10,974 nt of DNA from Bacillota bacterium (GTDB lineage Bacteria; Bacillota; Clostridia; Oscillospirales; Ruminococcaceae), in NCBI GenBank assembly GCA_023395435.1, contig JAEWZG010000048.1, positions 1 to 10,974 on the forward strand. Reading direction: 5' to 3'. Positions 7,677 through 10,974 of the stretch are shown here, piece after piece (position 1 is the first letter of the stretch; every line of letters begins with the position of its first letter). The position numbers and the translations under genes are program-made. A model generated the notes under the pieces. It was not told where the DNA came from, made no database searches, and saw only the letters and a list, made by a program, of their open reading frames with translations.

Positions 7677-8027
7677 ATGTTTATAATTGATGAAAAAAAT
7701 GAAGAATATCGCTTTGGCGACAGTGGTCCAAAGTACCTTATGAAAGGCCCACGAATGAACTTTGCTGTTGTTCAGTTTCAGGCTGGACAGGACTTCCCAG
7801 CCCATTATCATAATATAATGGAAGAAAACTTCTACATCCTTGAGGGTGAAGTTGATATCGTTGTTGACGGTGTTGTAAACCACCTTACAACTGGTCAGTT
7901 CATTCATATTGAACCAGGTGAGGTTCATTATGTAATCAACAAGTCTGATGCTGTTATCAAGATGATTTCCACACTTGCTCCATATCATGAAGTTGACAAG
8001 GTTAACGTTGAAAATTATACATACTAA
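7677..8027 (+). CDS. Small single-domain cupin linked to lsrK
   Basis: 116-residue single-domain cupin (Cupin_2 type) of unproven function. Cupin motif 1 is complete: Gly37, His43, His45, Glu50, Gly57 (GQDFPAHYHNIMEENFYILE). Motif 2 has Gly73, Pro80-Gly81, His84 and Asn88 (GQFIHIEPGEVHYVIN). His43, His45, Glu50 and His84 would bind one divalent metal. No signal peptide, so cytoplasmic. AGGAG at 7665-7669 gives a 7-nt spacing to the start. It is the last gene of the lsrR-lsrK operon, 39 bases after lsrK, and ends at a strong terminator. Its position suggests a role with phospho-AI-2: an isomerase replacing LsrG, or a ligand-binding protein. Small cupins serve as sugar isomerases, dioxygenases and binding proteins, so the family alone does not decide. 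Confidence 0.85.
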   Translation: MFIIDEKNEEYRFGDSGPKYLMKGPRMNFAVVQFQAGQDFPAHYHNIMEENFYILEGEVDIVVDGVVNHLTTGQFIHIEPGEVHYVINKSDAVIKMISTLAPYHEVDKVNVENYTY

Positions 8028-8032
8028 AAAAT

Positions 8033-8062
8033 AAAGCATTAAGTCGCTTGACTTAATGCTTT
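8033..8062. terminator. Bidirectional intrinsic terminator between convergent genes
   Basis: Perfect 13-bp stem (8033-8045 with 8050-8062) and a GCTT loop. On the plus strand it is followed by TTTTCTTT, serving the cupin operon. On the minus strand it is followed by a T-rich run (TTTATTTTTT), serving the surface-protein gene that ends at 8067. It fills nearly all of the 39-base gap between the two genes. Confidence 0.9.
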
Positions 8063-8066
8063 TTCT

Positions 8067-9119
8067 TTACTTCTTTATTTTTTTATATGCCAACAATCCG
8101 GTGCCCGATAATAACATTAAAAATGATACAATAATCATAGTCGTTTTGATTGCTTCAGTTTTCGGGTTATTATCCAATGGAATATCATCATTATCTATCT
8201 CTATAATATTATTTGATGTTGTGACTTTTTCAGATGGATCTGGAGTAATCGATGTATCAATTTTTGTATTATTTGTTGCTAATGAAGTTGATATATCTGC
8301 CGTTGACTGTGATGATGTAACTGTTGTTATTGTCGTTGTTTCATTGGATGCTGTAGTTGTTACTGTTGTTGTTTCATTTGAACTTGAAGTTGTTGAGGTG
8401 GTTGTAGTTATTTCTGGCTCGGTTGTTGTAGTAACAGTTGTCGTATTTGTTGTTACCTGCGGTGGAGTTCTTTTTACCTGATGAACTTCATTGCTTGTTC
8501 TGAGGTTCTTGCAAATAAGTGAGCCATCATAATTACCACACCCTTCAACAACAACTGTTGCGTCAGGTGCAACCATAACGCCAAAGAACTGATCAGAATT
8601 GAGCCTGAGTGTTCCGTTTCCGTCATACAGCCAGTATACTCGGCCTGCAATTTCACTATAATTATTTACAATCTGTCCGTTAACCATAAACTTAGTCTGA
8701 ATATTAGTTGTACTTGAATCTATCCTGATAATCATAATCTGATTTGCAGACAAAGACAGATTTATTGTTCTGTTCGGATTTTCAAGATCACTTTTTGACA
8801 ATGTTGCTGCACCTGAAATGCTTAGATAGCCTTTAAAAAAGCTATACATTTCATTAAGTTGTTCCTGACTAAATATTCCTCTTTTTGCATTGGTAGATAC
8901 ATTGTTCTGACAATACAGCGTCTTTGATGGATCAACCTGAATTGCCCCATTTACTGTTTTTGCATATACATTGGAATCTGTATGAGTGCCAAGATTTGCC
9001 TCATTGAATACTATGACACCATAATCAAAATTATCTGTTGTTGCAGCAGACACAAAAGCGGCTGATACTATCATTAGCATAAATGATGCCAGTATCAGAA
9101 GTATTGATATTTTCTTCAT
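8067..9119 (-). CDS. Exported surface protein: choice-of-anchor-A-like domain, Thr-rich stalk, C-terminal anchor
   Basis: 350-residue predicted cell-surface protein of unknown function. Start at 9119 (MKKISILLILASFMLMIVSA) follows AGGAGG (9125-9130) by 5 nt; a longer in-frame start at 9164 would bury the signal peptide. The signal peptide is about residues 1-25, cleavage near VSAA. Residues 30-215 resemble the choice-of-anchor-A domain: an opening FDYGVIVFNEANLG, then GVMVAPDATVVVEGCGNYDG (180-199) and SLICKNLRTSNEVH (200-213), matching the usual GxxxAPxAxV, NGxxxAxxL and ExH pattern. Residues 220-301 are Thr/Ser-rich with two copies of SNETTT[VI]TT (247-255, 258-266), a likely extended and glycosylated stalk. 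The C-terminus has NPKTE (318-322), a hydrophobic stretch (about 327-345) and KKIKK (346-350), the layout of a sortase signal, though a plain membrane anchor is equally possible. Monocistronic between two terminators. Confidence 0.75.
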   Translation of the reverse strand: MKKISILLILASFMLMIVSAAFVSAATTDNFDYGVIVFNEANLGTHTDSNVYAKTVNGAIQVDPSKTLYCQNNVSTNAKRGIFSQEQLNEMYSFFKGYLSISGAATLSKSDLENPNRTINLSLSANQIMIIRIDSSTTNIQTKFMVNGQIVNNYSEIAGRVYWLYDGNGTLRLNSDQFFGVMVAPDATVVVEGCGNYDGSLICKNLRTSNEVHQVKRTPPQVTTNTTTVTTTTEPEITTTTSTTSSSNETTTVTTTASNETTTITTVTSSQSTADISTSLATNNTKIDTSITPDPSEKVTTSNNIIEIDNDDIPLDNNPKTEAIKTTMIIVSFLMLLSGTGLLAYKKIKK

Positions 9120-9207
9120 TAAAGCCTCCTTAAAAACATATACGTTCTTCTCATATGAACTCACTCTAATATATGTATTCAGAAAGCTGTTTGCTTATTA
9201 TTTTTTT

Positions 9208-9236
9208 ATTATACAAAAATAATAAGTTAGTGTTTA
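9208..9236 (-). promoter_or_regulatory. Possible promoter of the surface-protein gene
   Basis: Minus-strand TATAAT (9208-9213) with TAAACA (9231-9236) 17 nt upstream; the -10 is perfect and the -35 matches 4 of 6. It lies just downstream of the hydrogenase terminator, giving a leader of about 80 nt. AT richness makes chance matches likely. Confidence 0.45.
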
Positions 9237-9260
9237 ATCGGACAGGCATTTATACAATAA

Positions 9261-9286
9261 AAAATCCAGCCAAAAGGCTGGATTTT
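9261..9286 (-). terminator. Intrinsic terminator of the hydrogenase gene
   Basis: An 11-bp perfect stem (AAAATCCAGCC, 9261-9271, with 9276-9286) and a 4-base loop begins 6 bases past the hydrogenase stop. Read on the minus strand it ends in TTTTTTATTG. A T-run also follows on the plus strand, but no plus-strand gene ends here. Confidence 0.88.
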
Positions 9287-9292
9287 GTTTTT

Positions 9293-10974
9293 TTATTTGT
9301 AGAGGCCTCTCTTAACATATGAGGTATGAAGAATTTCGTGAGCCTTGTGTGAACCTGGCTTTTCAAGGTATTCTGCATAAAGCTTCTTTATGCTTGGGTT
9401 ATTATGTGATTTTCTAAGTGGCATACTTTCATCGAGGTTGTAAAGAACACTTGCACGTAATGCTCTGATATCAGTTGTATTACGAACTGAAGCAGGCTGT
9501 TGTGGCTGTCCACCACCGTTTACACATCCACCAGGGCAACCCATGATTTCAATGAAGTCATAGGACTCTTCACCGTTCTTAACCTTATTGAGCAATTCTT
9601 TAGCATTAGCAAGGCCTGAAGCAACTGCAACCTTAATGTCCATACCAGCAACATTATAAGTCTTTGTCTTGATACCAGCTGTACCACGAACGTCAACAAA
9701 ATCAACTGAAGGAAGTTCTTCGCCTGTCAATGTTTCAACAGCTGTACGGAGAGCAGCCTCCATAACGCCACCTGTTGCGCCGAAGATAACAGCAGCACCT
9801 GTTGATTCACCGAGTGGGTTGTCGAATGTTTCATCAGGGAGGTCATTGAACTTAATTCCGGCCTGTCTAATCATTCTTGCAAGCTCTCTTGTTGTGATTG
9901 AGATGTCAACATCAGGAACACCTGCTGCATCTTCATCATCACGGCCGATTTCAAACTTCTTAGCTGTACAAGGCATTACTGCCACCATTACGATATCCTT
10001 AGGGTCAATTCCCATTTTTTCAGCGTAATATGTTTTAGCAATAGCACCAAACATCTGCATTGGTGACTTACAGCTTGAAAGATTTTCAGTCATCTCAGGG
10101 AAGTAATGCTCACAGTACTTAATCCATCCAGGTGAGCAAGATGTGATGAGAGGAAGTTTTCCGCCGTTCTGAACTCTATCGAGGAATTCTGTTGCTTCTT
10201 CCATAATTGTAAGGTCAGCAGCAAAATCAGTATCAAATACTTTAGCAAAACCAATTCTGCGGAGTGCAGCAACCATTTTGCCTTCGCCGTTTGTTCCGAT
10301 TGCATTGCCAAATTCTTCAGCAATAGCAGAACGAACTGCTGGGGCAGTCTGAACAATAACGTGCTTTGATGAATCTGCAAGTGCAGCCCAAACATCAGCA
10401 GTATTGTCTTTTTCTGAAATAGCACCTGTTGGACAAACAGCAATACACTGTCCGCAGGATACACAGCTTGTTTCGCCAAGACCATCTTCAAAAGCAGAAC
10501 CGATGTTTGTTATGAATCCTCTTTCGTTAGCACCGATTACGCCGATACCTTGAACTTTTTCACAAACAGCAGTACAACGACGACAAACGATACATTTACT
10601 GTTATCTCTGTACATATGAGCAGCAGAATCATCAATTTCATATTTATTTCTGCTTCCGTCATATAAGCCTTCATCATCAACTCTGAATTCCTTACACAAC
10701 CTCTGAAGTTCACAGTCGCCTGATCTTACGCAGGAGAGGCAAGCTCTCTTATGTGTTGAAAGAATAAGCTGAAGTGGCTGCTTTCTTGATTCGAGAACTC
10801 TTGGTGTATTTGTGAAAATTTCCATTCCTTCAAATATAGGATAAACGCATGAAGCAACGAGGCTTCTTGCACCCTTAACTTCGACAACGCAGATACGGCA
10901 AGCGCCGATTTCGTTGATATCCTTTAAGTAGCAAAGGGTTGGAATTTCAACGCCTGCAATTCTTGCAGCCTCAA
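9293..10974 (-). CDS. hydA: [FeFe] hydrogenase catalytic subunit, HndD/HydA type (5' end outside window)
   Basis: Catalytic subunit of a cytoplasmic group A [FeFe] hydrogenase, reducing protons to H2 (or the reverse) with electrons from NAD(P)H and/or ferredoxin. The frame is open to the window edge; 559 codons are visible and about 25-30 N-terminal residues are missing judging from HndD-like proteins (about 585). Numbering from the first full codon: a plant-ferredoxin-like [2Fe-2S] domain with Cys14, 25, 28, 42; a His-Cys cluster motif His74, Cys78, 81, 87; two [4Fe-4S] motifs (Cys127/130/133/137 and Cys170/173/176/180). The H-cluster domain has TSCSPGW, MPCTAKKFE and EIMGCPGGCVNGGGQP. The C-terminus (AHEILHTSYVKRG) is the hydrogenase small-subunit-like segment. 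The Met at 10825 is internal, not the start. This domain layout is typical of multimeric NAD(P)-linked or electron-bifurcating enzymes, so hydB/hydC-like genes are expected just beyond 10974. It is the last gene of its operon. Confidence 0.94.
   Translation of the reverse strand, partial: EAARIAGVEIPTLCYLKDINEIGACRICVVEVKGARSLVASCVYPIFEGMEIFTNTPRVLESRKQPLQLILSTHKRACLSCVRSGDCELQRLCKEFRVDDEGLYDGSRNKYEIDDSAAHMYRDNSKCIVCRRCTAVCEKVQGIGVIGANERGFITNIGSAFEDGLGETSCVSCGQCIAVCPTGAISEKDNTADVWAALADSSKHVIVQTAPAVRSAIAEEFGNAIGTNGEGKMVAALRRIGFAKVFDTDFAADLTIMEEATEFLDRVQNGGKLPLITSCSPGWIKYCEHYFPEMTENLSSCKSPMQMFGAIAKTYYAEKMGIDPKDIVMVAVMPCTAKKFEIGRDDEDAAGVPDVDISITTRELARMIRQAGIKFNDLPDETFDNPLGESTGAAVIFGATGGVMEAALRTAVETLTGEELPSVDFVDVRGTAGIKTKTYNVAGMDIKVAVASGLANAKELLNKVKNGEESYDFIEIMGCPGGCVNGGGQPQQPASVRNTTDIRALRASVLYNLDESMPLRKSHNNPSIKKLYAEYLEKPGSHKAHEILHTSYVKRGLYK

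Noticed and set aside
7641..8039. Minus-strand open frame of 132 codons opposite the cupin gene
   Set aside because: It lies almost wholly antisense to a clear cupin gene with both motifs and a good ribosome-binding site. Its product is compositionally odd and it has no supporting signals.
8056..8481. Plus-strand open frame of 141 codons rich in Val and Ile
   Set aside because: It is the complement of the Thr-rich stalk: ACN codons read backwards give Val-rich sequence. The minus-strand frame has a signal peptide, ribosome-binding site and domain.
9131..9207. Possible structured leader of the surface-protein gene (ACATATA and TATATGT, 7 bases each)
   Set aside because: The arms are short, A/T only and about 20 bases apart; such pairs are expected by chance in DNA of this composition.
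1..10974. Search for CRISPR arrays, tRNA or rRNA genes, insertion sequences and riboswitches
   Set aside because: No regularly spaced repeats, no tRNA-like cloverleaf or conserved rRNA blocks, no transposase-like frame and no recognisable riboswitch core were seen by eye; a covariance-model scan was not possible.

Overview
The window reads as low-GC Firmicutes DNA, most likely an anaerobic gut-type Clostridia (Ruminococcaceae or Lachnospiraceae relative). The signs are strong GGAGG ribosome-binding sites, an AT-rich intergenic region with consensus sigma-A promoters, a lipoprotein-type binding protein, and a multi-cluster [FeFe] hydrogenase. The genus is inferred, not shown.

Positions 1-8027 hold an autoinducer-2 (AI-2) uptake and processing locus of the Lsr type, built around a 412-base divergent control region (4674-5085). 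Leftward from it run lsrA (dual ATPase), lsrC and lsrD (permeases) and lsrB (AI-2-binding lipoprotein, cut by the window edge), in the same A-C-D-B order as in enteric bacteria. Rightward run lsrR (SorC-family repressor), lsrK (AI-2 kinase) and a small cupin gene. The expected circuit is as follows: LsrB captures AI-2, LsrACD imports it, LsrK phosphorylates it, and phospho-AI-2 releases LsrR from both promoters. No lsrF or lsrG is visible. The cupin occupies the place where a phospho-AI-2 processing enzyme would be expected.

The control region contains a perfect-consensus promoter for lsrR (TTGACA, 17 nt, TATAAT), a near-consensus promoter for lsrA (TTTACA, 17 nt, TATTAT), and an 11-base word repeated downstream of both start sites that is a good candidate LsrR operator. 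It also carries an 8-base inverted repeat between the two promoters.

Positions 8033-8062 form a bidirectional terminator between the convergent cupin gene and a leftward gene for an exported surface protein (8067-9119). That protein has a signal peptide, a choice-of-anchor-A-like domain, a Thr-rich linker and a hydrophobic anchor preceded by NPKTE. Beyond it (9293-10974, leftward, 5' end outside the window) is the catalytic subunit of an HndD/HydA-type [FeFe] hydrogenase with its own terminator. These last two genes look unrelated to the lsr locus.
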